Shown piece by piece: positions 50,479 through 60,021 of a stretch of DNA of 64,000 nucleotides (position 1 is the stretch's first letter; every line of letters begins with the position of its first letter). The notes under the pieces are model-generated. The model worked only from the letters and a program-made list of their open reading frames with translations, was not told the DNA's origin and did not search any database. Position numbers and translations under genes: made by a program. This stretch comes from Urbifossiella limnaea (GTDB taxonomy: Bacteria > Planctomycetota > Planctomycetia > Gemmatales > Gemmataceae): assembly GCF_007747215.1 (NCBI RefSeq), contig NZ_CP036273.1:558001-622000 (forward strand), given 5' to 3'.

Positions 50479-51480
50479 GTGAAAGCCGCGTTCCTCGACC
50501 AGCCCGGCCCGCCCGAAGTCATCCGCACGGGAGAGCTTCCCACGCCCACCCCGGGCGCCGGCGAAGTCCTCGTCCGCGTCACCGCCGCGTCCGTCAACCC
50601 GATCGACACGTACATCCGCGCCGGCCTGGTCGCCATGACCTTGCCCAGGCCCTTCATCCCCGGCTGCGACCTGGCCGGCGTCGTGGAGGCGGTCGGGGCC
50701 GGGGTGAAGCGGTTCCACGTCGGCGACCGCGTGTGGGGCTCGAACCAGGGGCTGCTCGGCCGGCAGGGCACGTTCGCCGAGTACGCCGCCGTCGGCGAGC
50801 AGTGGCTCTACCCCACCCCGACGAACGTCGCCGACGAGCAGGCGGCCGCGGCGGCGCTCGTCGGCATCACCGCGCACCTCGGCCTGTTCGGCTGCGCCAA
50901 GCTGCACGCCGGCGACACCGTGTTCGTGAACGGCGGCACCGGCGGCGTCGGGTCGATGGTGATCCAGATGGCGAAGGCCGCCGGCGCGCGAGTCGTCACC
51001 ACCGTCGGCTCGGCGGAAAAGGCGACGCTGGCGGCGGAACTGGGGGCGGACGCCGTCATCAACTACAAGACTGACGACGTGGCGGCGAAGGTGAAAGAGG
51101 CGGCCGGCGGTGCGGGTATCACGGTCTGGTACGAGACGCAGCCGCCGACCGACCTGGACCGCACCGTGGAGCTGATGGCGCCGCGCGGCCGGGTGGTCGT
51201 GATGGCCGGGCGGGCGGCGCGGCCGGTGTTCCCGAACGGGCCGTTCTACGTGAAGGGGCTGTCGCTGCACGGGTTCGCCATGTTCAACGCCACGCCGGAC
51301 GAGCAGCGGGTGTGCGGGGCCGATCTTGCGCAGTGGCTGGGGCAGGGTAAGATCAAGGCGCTGATCGGCGCCCGCTTCCCGCTCGCGGACGCGGCCAAGG
51401 CCCACGCGCTGCAGGAGGAGAACACCGGCAAGAAGGCCGGCACCCTCACCGGCAAGATCGTGGTGCTGCCGAGTGTGTAA
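50479..51480 (+). CDS. Zinc-free NADPH:quinone reductase (MDR family)
   Basis: 333 residues from GTG 50479 (MKAAFLDQPGPPEVIRTGEL), with GGAAGG upstream. Rossmann motif NGGTGGVGSMVIQMAKAAGA (about 155-174), quinone-reductase-type VNPIDTYIRAG and PGCDLAGVVEAVGAGV. No zinc-ligand cysteine cluster is present, as expected for the QOR branch. Reduces quinones or enones with NADPH. Divergent from phhA with an 85-bp gap, so promoters are shared there. Confidence 0.9.
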   Translation: MKAAFLDQPGPPEVIRTGELPTPTPGAGEVLVRVTAASVNPIDTYIRAGLVAMTLPRPFIPGCDLAGVVEAVGAGVKRFHVGDRVWGSNQGLLGRQGTFAEYAAVGEQWLYPTPTNVADEQAAAAALVGITAHLGLFGCAKLHAGDTVFVNGGTGGVGSMVIQMAKAAGARVVTTVGSAEKATLAAELGADAVINYKTDDVAAKVKEAAGGAGITVWYETQPPTDLDRTVELMAPRGRVVVMAGRAARPVFPNGPFYVKGLSLHGFAMFNATPDEQRVCGADLAQWLGQGKIKALIGARFPLADAAKAHALQEENTGKKAGTLTGKIVVLPSV

Positions 51481-51488
51481 GGGGGCTT

Positions 51489-51592
51489 TTTTTGACGAGA
51501 TGAACAGGATGAAACAGGATTAGAACCGGGCCTGAATTAATACAGAACTCTGATTCTTCCATCCTGTTTCATCCTGTTCATCCCGTCAAAAA
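51489..51592. repeat. Inverted repeat with 32-bp arms, ACAGGATGAA type
   Basis: Arms 51489-51520 and 51561-51592 match at 31 of 32 positions; loop 40 bases. Words: GATGAACAGGATGAAACAGG. The same ACAGGATGAA word is in the repeat at 16549-16640. It starts 9 bp after the quinone reductase stop. Confidence 0.92.
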
Positions 51593-51626
51593 TGCCTTGA
51601 TTCTTGTCCTTACCCCTGAGAATCAC

Positions 51627-52898
51627 ATGGTTCGGGTCGTCGGCGCGGCGGTCGCCCTCCTCGCGGTCGCGGCACAGCCCGGCGACCGGCCCGCCGGTAC
51701 GGCCACGTCCGCCGCCGCCACGTTCTCGGCGCTCGCGCCCGGCACGGCCGGCTTCAAGGTGCTCCCCGAGGGCGCGGCGCTCCGGGCCGGCGACCTCCTC
51801 GTCGCGCTCCCCGGCGCGGTCGCGAGCTCGGCCAACGGCGCCGTCGCCCTCCGCTCCTTCGCCGACTACGACGGCCGCTCGCCGCTGCCGATCCTCGAAA
51901 CGGCCTTCAGCCTGGCCGAGGCCAAGGACGCCGACCTCGACGTGACGCTCGACCGCGGCCGGCTCGACCTGACGAACACGAAGCCGGCCGGTCCGGCGAC
52001 GGCCCGCGTCCGCTTCTGGGACCAGACGTGGACGGTGACGCTGGACGCCCCCGGCACCCGCGTCGCGTTCGAGCTGTCGGCCCGGTGGCCGGCCGGCAGC
52101 CGGTTCAAGGCCGCCGACCCCGCCGCCGCCCCGCAGGCCGGGCCGGTCGCGCACCTGCTGTGCCTCGTGCTCAAGGGCGACCCCACGGTGAAAGTCGGCG
52201 GCACGACGGTGGGGCTGGCCGCTCCGCCCGGCCCGGCGCTGATCGAGTGGGACAGCGTGGAGGGGGTTCGCGCCCGGCCGCAGCGGCTGGAGAAGCTGCC
52301 GGACTGGGCCGACCCGGACGCCGGCCTGTCGGCCGACGGGAAGAAGCTCGCCGCCGCGGTGGAGAAGTTCCGCGCCGCCCGCGCAACCGACGCCTCGGGG
52401 GCGTTCCGCACGTTCCTCGATTCGAAGGAGGCGGTGGAGCAGCGGGTGGCGCTGGTGACCGCCGGCGCCACCGACGAGCTCGACCTGTTGAGCCGGGAGC
52501 TGGCCGAGGCGAAGACGCAGGAGGAGTGGGACTTCGGCATTACGGTCGTTCGCCACTGGCTCGGCCGCGGCCCCGGGCAGGATCAGAAGTTCTACACGCG
52601 GCTGACGCGCGCCTACACGCCGGCGCAGGCGCGCATCGTGATGCAGCTGCTGATGGGCTTCTCGGCCGACGACCTGCAGCAGCCGGAGACGTACGAGGTG
52701 CTGATCGACTACCTGACGGACGACGTGCCGGCGGTGCGCCACCTGGCGGCGTGGCACCTGGTGCGGGCGGTGCCGGGCGGCCGGGCGATCGGGTTCAAGC
52801 CGGGCGGGACGAAGGCCGAGTGCGAGGCCGCGGCCCGCGAGTGGCGCCGCCGCGTGCCGCCGGGCCAACTGCCGACGCCGGAGGAGAAGAAGAAGTAG
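51627..52898 (+). CDS. Secreted FecR-like protein, function unknown
   Basis: 423 residues from ATG 51627; a frame start at 51597 would begin inside the repeat. Signal peptide MVRVVGAAVALLAVAAQP. The region 25-85 (GAALRAGDLLVALPGAVASS, then NGAVALRSFADYDG) resembles the FecR/LysM-like beta domain common in planctomycete secreted proteins. The C-terminal half is helical (EAVEQRVALVTAGATDELDL) and could be HEAT-like. Ends in PTPEEKKK. Likely envelope or periplasmic. Confidence 0.65.
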   Translation: MVRVVGAAVALLAVAAQPGDRPAGTATSAAATFSALAPGTAGFKVLPEGAALRAGDLLVALPGAVASSANGAVALRSFADYDGRSPLPILETAFSLAEAKDADLDVTLDRGRLDLTNTKPAGPATARVRFWDQTWTVTLDAPGTRVAFELSARWPAGSRFKAADPAAAPQAGPVAHLLCLVLKGDPTVKVGGTTVGLAAPPGPALIEWDSVEGVRARPQRLEKLPDWADPDAGLSADGKKLAAAVEKFRAARATDASGAFRTFLDSKEAVEQRVALVTAGATDELDLLSRELAEAKTQEEWDFGITVVRHWLGRGPGQDQKFYTRLTRAYTPAQARIVMQLLMGFSADDLQQPETYEVLIDYLTDDVPAVRHLAAWHLVRAVPGGRAIGFKPGGTKAECEAAAREWRRRVPPGQLPTPEEKKK

Positions 52899-52950
52899 GC
52901 GGCAGAGCTACAGCGTTGGTGAACCACAGGTTCGGCCCTGGAGGCGGCTG

Positions 52951-53370
52951 GTGGTCGAAGTCGCCTGGGTTCCAGGTTGGTACGAGCTCGACCCGCCGTT
53001 GGAGGTCGGGTTGACCGGCACTTTCGCATTCTGGCGGGTGGTACCCGACCACCTTCGCGGACCCGAATCGTTGGTGCTATACAACACGCTCTGGCACCCG
53101 GAGGACGCGGTCATCGCCCGCGGCACTATTTCGGCCATCCGACACCCGGAACTGGGCGCGGTTCGCAAGGTGGACACGTGCGGCCTTGACTACACCATCG
53201 TCCTCGCCGACGGCATGGAACTCACCGTGAACGCCGAGGAGGCGCCGGGCGATCTATCCGAGTGGGTCGAAGATCGGTGGCGCGCGTCGTCGCGACGAGT
53301 GAGGGATTGGCGGTTCGTGGTCGAGTTCGAGTCGCTGTCCGAGCCGAAGCAGGCCGAGTTGCATTCGTAG
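52951..53370 (+). CDS. Hypothetical protein
   Basis: 139 residues from a GTG preceded by GGAGGCGG. Soluble, mixed alpha/beta, with WVPGWYELDPPLEVGLTGTF, TCGLDYTIVLADGMELTVNA and a C-terminal helix WVEDRWRASSRRVRDW. No family recognised. Its TAG stop lies inside the first arm of the following long palindrome, which may have created the present 3' end. Confidence 0.55.
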   Translation: MVEVAWVPGWYELDPPLEVGLTGTFAFWRVVPDHLRGPESLVLYNTLWHPEDAVIARGTISAIRHPELGAVRKVDTCGLDYTIVLADGMELTVNAEEAPGDLSEWVEDRWRASSRRVRDWRFVVEFESLSEPKQAELHS

Positions 53371-53448
53371 GTCGGGTCGAGTCTTCGAGACCTGACGGCG
53401 GCGCTGGTACGCGCCGCCGTCAGGTCTCGAAGACTCGACCCGACCTAC
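53367..53448. repeat. Perfect 38-bp-arm palindrome over a stop codon
   Basis: Arms 53367-53404 and 53411-53448 are exact complements with a 6-base loop. The arm starts GTAGGTCGGGTCGAGTCTTC, whose TAG is the stop of the preceding gene. It belongs to the same family as the outer arms at 40221-40352. Confidence 0.97.
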
Positions 53449-53528
53449 AAAGCGGTGGCCCTCGCATCGGCCGGCCGCGTGGGCTACAATAACCGTCACC
53501 TGATCGACCCCCCGTGCGGGAGGCTCCC

Positions 53529-54668
53529 ATGTCGCGGTTCCCCTGGCTGGCGGCGGCGGCGCTCGGCGGCTTCCTCGGCACCCCGGGTGTCGCCCCGGCG
53601 CAGTTCATCGGCGGGTTCGGCGGGGCGGCCATGGTGCCGCGACCTCCGCTCGGCGGGGCGCTGTACCCCCGCATCCCGAACATCGGCTTCGGCGTGCAGT
53701 ACCGCTACGGCCTCAACACGCCGTTCGGCTCGTACCAGTACGGCCGCACCGTCTTCGGGCCGGTCGGGTACTACTTCGCGGCGTCGAACGCCAACCGCAG
53801 CTCGTACCTCTACCCGCCGGCCGGCAGCGGGTACATGAGCGGCGGCGTCGCCAACCCGGCGCTGGCCGCCGCCCAGGCCGACCTCGCCCGCGCGCAGAAC
53901 GCCGCCGCCGGCGCCGCCATGTCCGCCAAGGGGGCCGTCCACGAGCAGTGGGCCTACGAGAAGATCGGCGTCCCCGGCGTCAAGGGCGTGAAGCTCGGCG
54001 CCGACACGCCCGAGGCCGTGGCGAAGGCCGTGGCCACCACCGACGAGCGCGAGATCGCCACCGGCGAGCCGCTCAACCACATCCTCGTCGCCGCGTCGGC
54101 CGCCGAGAAAAAGGCCGGCAAGGTCGAGTCCGCGTTCCTCCCGCCGGACCTACTCGCCGACCTGGTCTTCACCGGCCCGAAGGCCGACGCGATGAACCTC
54201 CTCCGCAGGGGCGGCCGGCTCGACTTCCCCGTCGGGTTCGACGCCCCCGCCCTGGCCGACGCCCGCGCCGTGCTGGAGCGAGAATTCACGGCCGCGGCGT
54301 CGCCGGTGCTGCTGGGGAAGGCCGCCGACCCGTCGAAGGCGGCGAAGCTGGAGGCGGCCGTGGCCGAGGCGCGGAAGGTGCTGGCCCCGCAGATCCGCGA
54401 GATGAGCTTCGAGGACGCCGCGGCCGCCCGGCGGTTCCTGAACCAGATGGACAGCGCCGCCCGCACGTTCAAGGCGCCGGGCACGGCGGGCCTGATCGAC
54501 CCGGCCTGGCGCGTCGAGGGGACGAATGCGGCCGGGCTGGTGAAGCACCTGAGCCGGCACAACCTGCTGTTCGGCCCGGCCGCGGCCGGCACCGAGGACC
54601 GCTACGTCGCCGCCCACCGCGGCCTGGCGACGTACCTGTTCGCGCTCACCGACGCTCAGAAGAAGTAA
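53529..54668 (+). CDS. Secreted planctomycete protein, function unknown
   Basis: 379 residues from ATG 53529 (MSRFPWLAAAALGGFLGTPG), a clear signal peptide with cleavage near VAPAQ. The first part is Gly/Tyr-rich (FGVQYRYGLNTPFGSYQYGR), followed by an alanine-rich helical body (ARAQNAAAGAAMSAKG and later KAAKLEAAVAEARKVLAPQI). No catalytic motif is seen. It probably belongs to the periplasm or envelope. Confidence 0.65.
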   Translation: MSRFPWLAAAALGGFLGTPGVAPAQFIGGFGGAAMVPRPPLGGALYPRIPNIGFGVQYRYGLNTPFGSYQYGRTVFGPVGYYFAASNANRSSYLYPPAGSGYMSGGVANPALAAAQADLARAQNAAAGAAMSAKGAVHEQWAYEKIGVPGVKGVKLGADTPEAVAKAVATTDEREIATGEPLNHILVAASAAEKKAGKVESAFLPPDLLADLVFTGPKADAMNLLRRGGRLDFPVGFDAPALADARAVLEREFTAAASPVLLGKAADPSKAAKLEAAVAEARKVLAPQIREMSFEDAAAARRFLNQMDSAARTFKAPGTAGLIDPAWRVEGTNAAGLVKHLSRHNLLFGPAAAGTEDRYVAAHRGLATYLFALTDAQKK

Positions 54669-54684
54669 ACGAGTATCGAACAAC

Positions 54685-54742
54685 GCGTCGGCCCGCTCCG
54701 GGGGCCGTGGGACTTCCCACGGCCCCCGGAGCGGGCCGACGC
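54685..54742. terminator. Perfect 28-bp-arm hairpin between convergent genes
   Basis: Arms GCGTCGGCCCGCTCCGGGGG (start of 54685-54712) and the complement (54715-54742), 2-base loop. It lies between the stops at 54668 (+) and 54758 (-) and can end transcription from both sides. Confidence 0.85.
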
Positions 54743-54757
54743 ATTTCCAGCCGCACC

Positions 54758-56185
54758 CTACTTCTTCGCCGGCGGCTCGGCGCCGGGCGGCAGCGCGGCC
54801 TTCACCAGCGCCCCGCTCTTGCCGTTGTAGATGCGCACCACGCCTTCCTCGCCGCCGGCCGCCACCACCTCGCCGTCGGGGCTGGCGCCCACGGCGTACA
54901 CGTAGTCCGTCGCCCCGGGGAACTGGCGGACGTTGCCGCCGTTGTCAGCGTTCCACATCCGCACCGAGTTGTCGCCGCTCCCCGTGAGGAACTGCGGCGT
55001 CTTCCCGACGAACGCGAGCGCCGTCACCTGCTTCGTGTGGCCGGTCATGTCGCGGAGCTTCTCGCCCTTCTCGTAGTCCCACGCCTTCACGAAGTTGTCG
55101 GCGCCGCAGCTCACGATCTTCTTCCCGTCCGGCGTCCAGCCCACGCCCATGACGTGGTGCGTGTGCCCTTCGAAGCTCTTGACCAGCTTGCCGGCCGGGA
55201 GCTCGAACACCTTCACAAACTTGTCCGACGCGCCGGTGGCGAGCAGCTTACCGTCCGGGCTGAACGCCACGGCGTACACCGTGTCCGAGTGGGCGTTCTT
55301 CAGCTCCAGCTCCTGCTTGCCGGCGGCGCTGAACACTTTCACCTCGCCGTCCTCGGCCGCGGGGCCGCCGGCGGTCGCGAAGTGTTTGCCGTCGGCGCTG
55401 TAGGCGATGGCCGCGACGCGGTCGCCGAAGCCGGCCACGCGCTCCTTCACGGTCCCCTTCTCGGCGTCCCACAGGGTGAGCTCGCGGAAGCTGCCGGTGG
55501 CCAGCGTCTTGCCGTCGGGGCTGAACGCCATCGACTCCACCAGCGACACGTGCGCCGCCTTCGCCTCCTTGCCGTCGGCACTCTTCAGCTGCGGGTCGAG
55601 GAGCGTCTTGAGGAAGTCGCCCTTCTTGGCGTCGTACAGGTGGACCTGGTTGCCGCGGCTGGCGGCGACGACCTTGCCGTCCGGGCTCACGGCCACGGCG
55701 CGCACGGGCTTCACGAGCGCCGGCGGCAGGCTCACGGCGATGACGCGCTTCACCCGCGCCATCGTCGGCGCCTTGGCGCCCTGGTCGATCCACAGCTTCA
55801 GGAGCGTGACCTCCTGCGACGTGCAGGGCTCCTCGCTCTTGGGCGGCATGATCGGCTTCTTCTGCCGGCTGCAGAACAGGAACAGGTTGCTCTCGGCCGA
55901 CTTCCCGGGCACCACGGCGACGCCGCGCTTGCCGCCCTTCATAACGCCGGCGTAGGTGGACATGTCGAACTTGCCTTCGAGGATGCTGCCGCTGTGGCAC
56001 ACGGTGCAGCGGTTCTCGAAGATCGGCTCGACGTGCTTGCTGTAGTCCACCGGCTCCGACAGCTTCAGGTCGGTGGTGGGGATCGTCGGCAGGTCTTTGC
56101 CGTCCTTCTTCTCCTGCGTCGTGGCGACGCCGGAGAGCCCGGCGACGAGTACGGCGGAGAGGGCGGCGAGAGCGAGGTATCGCAT
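54758..56185 (-). CDS. Secreted cytochrome-c-box plus WD40 protein
   Basis: 475 residues from ATG 56185 (MRYLALAALSAVLVAGLSGV signal). Residues about 50-130 form the planctomycete cytochrome-c-like domain with a haem site ENRCTVCHSGSIL (CxxCH) and a distal IMPPKSEEPC. The rest is a WD40-type beta-propeller with repeats such as VRAVAVSPDGKVVAASRGNQ, VYAVAFSPDGKLLATGASDK and VMGVGWTPDGKKIVSCGADN. Periplasmic; such proteins are a hallmark of planctomycetes, with redox or scaffold roles proposed. It lies downstream of the PPC-domain gene. Confidence 0.9.
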   Translation of the reverse strand: MRYLALAALSAVLVAGLSGVATTQEKKDGKDLPTIPTTDLKLSEPVDYSKHVEPIFENRCTVCHSGSILEGKFDMSTYAGVMKGGKRGVAVVPGKSAESNLFLFCSRQKKPIMPPKSEEPCTSQEVTLLKLWIDQGAKAPTMARVKRVIAVSLPPALVKPVRAVAVSPDGKVVAASRGNQVHLYDAKKGDFLKTLLDPQLKSADGKEAKAAHVSLVESMAFSPDGKTLATGSFRELTLWDAEKGTVKERVAGFGDRVAAIAYSADGKHFATAGGPAAEDGEVKVFSAAGKQELELKNAHSDTVYAVAFSPDGKLLATGASDKFVKVFELPAGKLVKSFEGHTHHVMGVGWTPDGKKIVSCGADNFVKAWDYEKGEKLRDMTGHTKQVTALAFVGKTPQFLTGSGDNSVRMWNADNGGNVRQFPGATDYVYAVGASPDGEVVAAGGEEGVVRIYNGKSGALVKAALPPGAEPPAKK

Positions 56186-56219
56186 GGGGGTGGGTGTGGT
56201 TGAGGTGGGGATCGGAGGA

Positions 56220-56349
56220 ATTAACCACAGAGTCACAGAGGGCACAGAGAGGAAACCGAAGACAGAGTGAAACCCGGATTTGGTTTCAAACCCGGCTTCG
56301 TTCTCGGATTTCTGTCTTCTCTCGGTGTCCTCTGTGACTCTGTGGTTAA
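56220..56349. repeat. Inverted repeat of 'CACAGAG' words
   Basis: The left arm from 56220 (ATTAACCACAGAGTCACAGA GG...) pairs with the right arm 56310-56349 with one short indel. It fills the space between the PPC-domain gene and the WD40 gene. Similar CACAGAG-type repeats are, to my knowledge, common between genes in many bacteria. Confidence 0.88.
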
Positions 56350-56368
56350 TCTTGGATTTTGTGTCTCT

Positions 56369-59023
56369 CTACTTCGCCACGTTGAAGTTCACCTTCGTCT
56401 CGGTCACGACGTCCTTCCCGGCGTAGCGCCCGGTCACGGTCACGATCGCGTTGTTCACCGCGCCGGCCTTCGCGCCGTCACCGATCCGCAGGATCAGCTT
56501 CGCCTCGTCGCCCTTGCCCGCCGGCACCGTCACTTCGTCGGCGGTGACGCCGGTCAGGCCCATCGGGGCGGTGAACTTCACCTTGAACTCGCCGGCGTAG
56601 TCGTACTGCCGCTCCAGCTTCAGCAGCAGCTCGGCCTTGCTGTTGAGCTTCGCCGTGTTGTTCGGCAGCTGGCCCGGCGTTACCTTCACCAGGCTCGTCG
56701 GCAGCACCGTGAACTCGACCGGGTCGGCGAACGACACCGCCGGCGTCGCCTTCCCCTTGTCCTTCGCCGCGTCCCGCGTGAACGGCACCGGCGACTCGCC
56801 GCGCAACGCCACCGCGTACTTGCCCGGGAAGGCGTTGGCCTTCACGTCGATCGTCACCACGCCCTCGGCCTTGTCCTTCGTCGGCTGCGTGCCGGCGGTG
56901 ACGGCGAACGGCACCTGCTGCTGCCCCGGGCCGACCGGGTCGGCGGCCACGGTCACGTTCGCCTTCTCGGGGTGGACCCACGTCACCTTCACCGGCAGCG
57001 TCAGCTTCTCGCCCTGCTTGAGGAAGATGGGGCCGCTCACCTTTTCGTCCTTGCCGCCGGTCTTGATGGTGGCCCCGGCGGGGTCGGCGGCGAGTTTGAA
57101 GAACGCCTTCTCGGGCCGCACCGCGATCACCAGCGACTGCGCCAGCCGGCCCAGGATCGGTGTGTTGTTCCCCTGCGGGTTGGGGATGCCCCACGTCACC
57201 GTCGCCGGCCGGGCCTCGCGGACCACCTGCTTGCCGTCCACCGTGGCCGTGGCCTTCACCTTGATCTCGGCGAGGCTCGGGGCGGCGTTCGCGGCGACGT
57301 TCAGCACCATCACGCCCCAGCGGGCGCCGCCGCCGATCGTGGTCCCCTTCGTCGTCACGCCCGCCGGCAGCCCCTCGGCGGTGACGGCCACCTCGCCCGT
57401 GAAGCCGTCCATGCGGTGGACGTAGACCTCGATCGCTTCGGAGCCGTCCTGCCGGCCGGCGCTGCCGGTCTGGTAGCTCTTGGTGTAGGTGCGGGCCACG
57501 ACGCGGAAGTCCGGCCGCGGCGGGCCGACGCGCAGCCGGTACGCCGTGCTCGGGCCGGTGATCGCGTTGCTCTCGCGGCAGCCGACGGCGACCAAATACT
57601 TGCCGTCCGTCGGCGGCACGAAGCGGTACGGCGGCGGGTCGCTGGTGCGGGTGTAGAACTCGGTCGGGTGGAGCAGGTCGGCGTCGTCGTCCTGCTCCGG
57701 CCCCATCATGTCGTTCTTGGCCTGCGGGTTGTGGACGCTGAAGTAGAAGTCGGTGGGGCTGCCGTTCCGCTCGGCCGTCAGCTCCAGCTGCACCGGCACG
57801 CCCTTCTTCGCGTCGAAGCTGTACCAGTGCCGCTCGCCGCGCTTCTCGACCATGCCGGCCACCTCGCACGGCGTCGGCAGCGCCTCGGCGGCCTCGGCCT
57901 TCGTGGCGGCGGCGTTCTTGCGCGGCACCAGCTTCTCGCGGGTGAAGTAGACCGGCACCGCGTTCGAGCTGCCACCCGGCCCCTTGAGCCGGTACTCGAA
58001 GCCGTCCTGCAGCGCCGCGAGCGGCGGCGTCGATTCGCGGACGGCGAGCCGCAGCGCCGCGGCGGCGTCGGCCGGCGGCGTAATCGTGACGGCGAGCTTC
58101 TCCAGCGGCCGGCCGTCGAGGACGAACCCGCTCGGCTGCCCGCCGGGGAGGTTGCGGCCGTAGACGGTGACCTGCGCCGGCTTGCCGAACTCGACCGCCG
58201 CGGGGAACACGTAATCGACCCACGGCGCCGAGCTGATGGTGAGGCGGTACGTGTGGTCGGGGCTGCCGCCGATGTAGGTGTACTCGAACAGCCGGACGAG
58301 GTAGTCGCCGTCGGCCGGGAGCACCAGGTCGGTGAGGGCGTTGTTGTCGCGGTAGTTGCGGTTCTGGGCGAGCTTGCGGCCGGCGGCGTCGATCACCTCG
58401 AACATCGGGTTGGCCTTGCCGTCGATGCTCGACGCCTGGACGGCGATGACGACCTTCTGCCCGGCCTTGCCGGCGAAGACCGTGTAGTCCACGTCGGCGT
58501 TGCCGCCGATGGTGCCGACGACGGTGGTGCCGATCTCGACCTTCTGGGCCTCGGGCACGTCGTTGTTCGGCTCCTTCTCGGCGACCTCGGGCAGCTCGCC
58601 GACGACGAACGCCCGCGGGTTGCTGACGCCGTACTTGCCGACGGCCCGCACGTCGTAGGTGCCGGGCGGCACGTCGGCGGCGACGCTCACCTTGAACTTG
58701 TGCGGCCCGCCGGCGGGGCCGGCGCCCTTCTTCCCCTTCTTCGGGGTGGTGTCCTTCTTCTCGTCCTTCTTCTTGGGGTCCACCGGCTCCGGCGGCTCGA
58801 CGTACTCGGCCTTGATGCCGGGGTGCGAGAAGTACAGGCCGGTCGGGTCGTCCAGGTCGGCGCCGGTGACGGTGACTTCGACGCTGGTGCCGAGCTTCGC
58901 CCCGGTGGGGAAGGCGGTGTTGACGCGCGGGCTGGGGAGGCCGGGCGGCGGCTGGCCGGCGACGGTGCCGAACAGGACCACGGTCGCGGCGGCGACGACG
59001 GTGCCGGACACGAGGCGGCGCAT
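56369..59023 (-). CDS. Large secreted protein with pre-peptidase-C-like domains
   Basis: 884 residues. Signal peptide MRRLVSGTVVAAATVVLFGT. An IPT/TIG-like beta domain near 35-75, then PPC-type domains with typical wording: AEKEPNNDVPEAQKVEIGTT, GTIGGNADVDYTVFAGKAGQ, and NRNYRDNNALTDLVLPADGD YLVRLFEY. Later sections are further beta-sandwiches. No peptidase site is present. Probably an extracellular or cell-surface adhesion/binding protein, transcribed ahead of the cytochrome/WD40 gene. Confidence 0.85.
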   Translation of the reverse strand: MRRLVSGTVVAAATVVLFGTVAGQPPPGLPSPRVNTAFPTGAKLGTSVEVTVTGADLDDPTGLYFSHPGIKAEYVEPPEPVDPKKKDEKKDTTPKKGKKGAGPAGGPHKFKVSVAADVPPGTYDVRAVGKYGVSNPRAFVVGELPEVAEKEPNNDVPEAQKVEIGTTVVGTIGGNADVDYTVFAGKAGQKVVIAVQASSIDGKANPMFEVIDAAGRKLAQNRNYRDNNALTDLVLPADGDYLVRLFEYTYIGGSPDHTYRLTISSAPWVDYVFPAAVEFGKPAQVTVYGRNLPGGQPSGFVLDGRPLEKLAVTITPPADAAAALRLAVRESTPPLAALQDGFEYRLKGPGGSSNAVPVYFTREKLVPRKNAAATKAEAAEALPTPCEVAGMVEKRGERHWYSFDAKKGVPVQLELTAERNGSPTDFYFSVHNPQAKNDMMGPEQDDDADLLHPTEFYTRTSDPPPYRFVPPTDGKYLVAVGCRESNAITGPSTAYRLRVGPPRPDFRVVARTYTKSYQTGSAGRQDGSEAIEVYVHRMDGFTGEVAVTAEGLPAGVTTKGTTIGGGARWGVMVLNVAANAAPSLAEIKVKATATVDGKQVVREARPATVTWGIPNPQGNNTPILGRLAQSLVIAVRPEKAFFKLAADPAGATIKTGGKDEKVSGPIFLKQGEKLTLPVKVTWVHPEKANVTVAADPVGPGQQQVPFAVTAGTQPTKDKAEGVVTIDVKANAFPGKYAVALRGESPVPFTRDAAKDKGKATPAVSFADPVEFTVLPTSLVKVTPGQLPNNTAKLNSKAELLLKLERQYDYAGEFKVKFTAPMGLTGVTADEVTVPAGKGDEAKLILRIGDGAKAGAVNNAIVTVTGRYAGKDVVTETKVNFNVAK

Positions 59024-59130
59024 GGGAGGGCGTCCTGGGGAGCGGGCGGGAGCGACGCGGGCGGGGCCGCGGGGTCGGCGGGTAAGGTGATGCTAACCCG
59101 GCGCGGCGGGGGGGTCAAGGGTGCGCCTCC

Positions 59131-59178
59131 CGCCGCTTGCGGCGTAGCGGCGTCCACGCCGCTACGCCGCAAGCGGCG
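59131..59178. repeat. Hairpin with perfect 22-bp arms
   Basis: Arms CGCCGCTTGCGGCGTAGCGG CG (59131-59152) and its complement (59157-59178), 4-base loop TCCA. It lies in the ~265-bp divergent space between the PPC-domain gene and sodA. Shares GCGGCGTAGCG with the palindrome at 8016-8059. Confidence 0.95.
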
Positions 59179-59288
59179 ATACCCCGAGCCATCGGCCCCG
59201 CCGATGCGCCCCCCGCCCGCCGCCTCGCGGCGGCCGGCCCGCCGTTCCTACAATGCCCCCGTCCGCCCCTCTACCGGAGACCCCACCC

Positions 59289-59915
<627 letters not shown>

Positions 59916-59930
59916 GACCGTGGGACGGGG

Positions 59931-60009
59931 GGACACAGGGACACAGGGACCGGTGGCGTGAACCACCTGTTTTCTCCCTGTGTCCGTCAGTCCCTGTGTC
60001 CCTGTGTCC
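59931..60009. repeat. Inverted repeat of 'GGACACAGGGACACAGGGAC'
   Basis: 20-bp arms at 59931-59950 and 59990-60009 are exact complements, with another partial unit near 59975-59986. The same 20-mer occurs in the element at 19371-19497. It lies between sodA and the membrane protein gene at 60022. Confidence 0.9.
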
Positions 60010-60021
60010 TCGGAGAATCCC

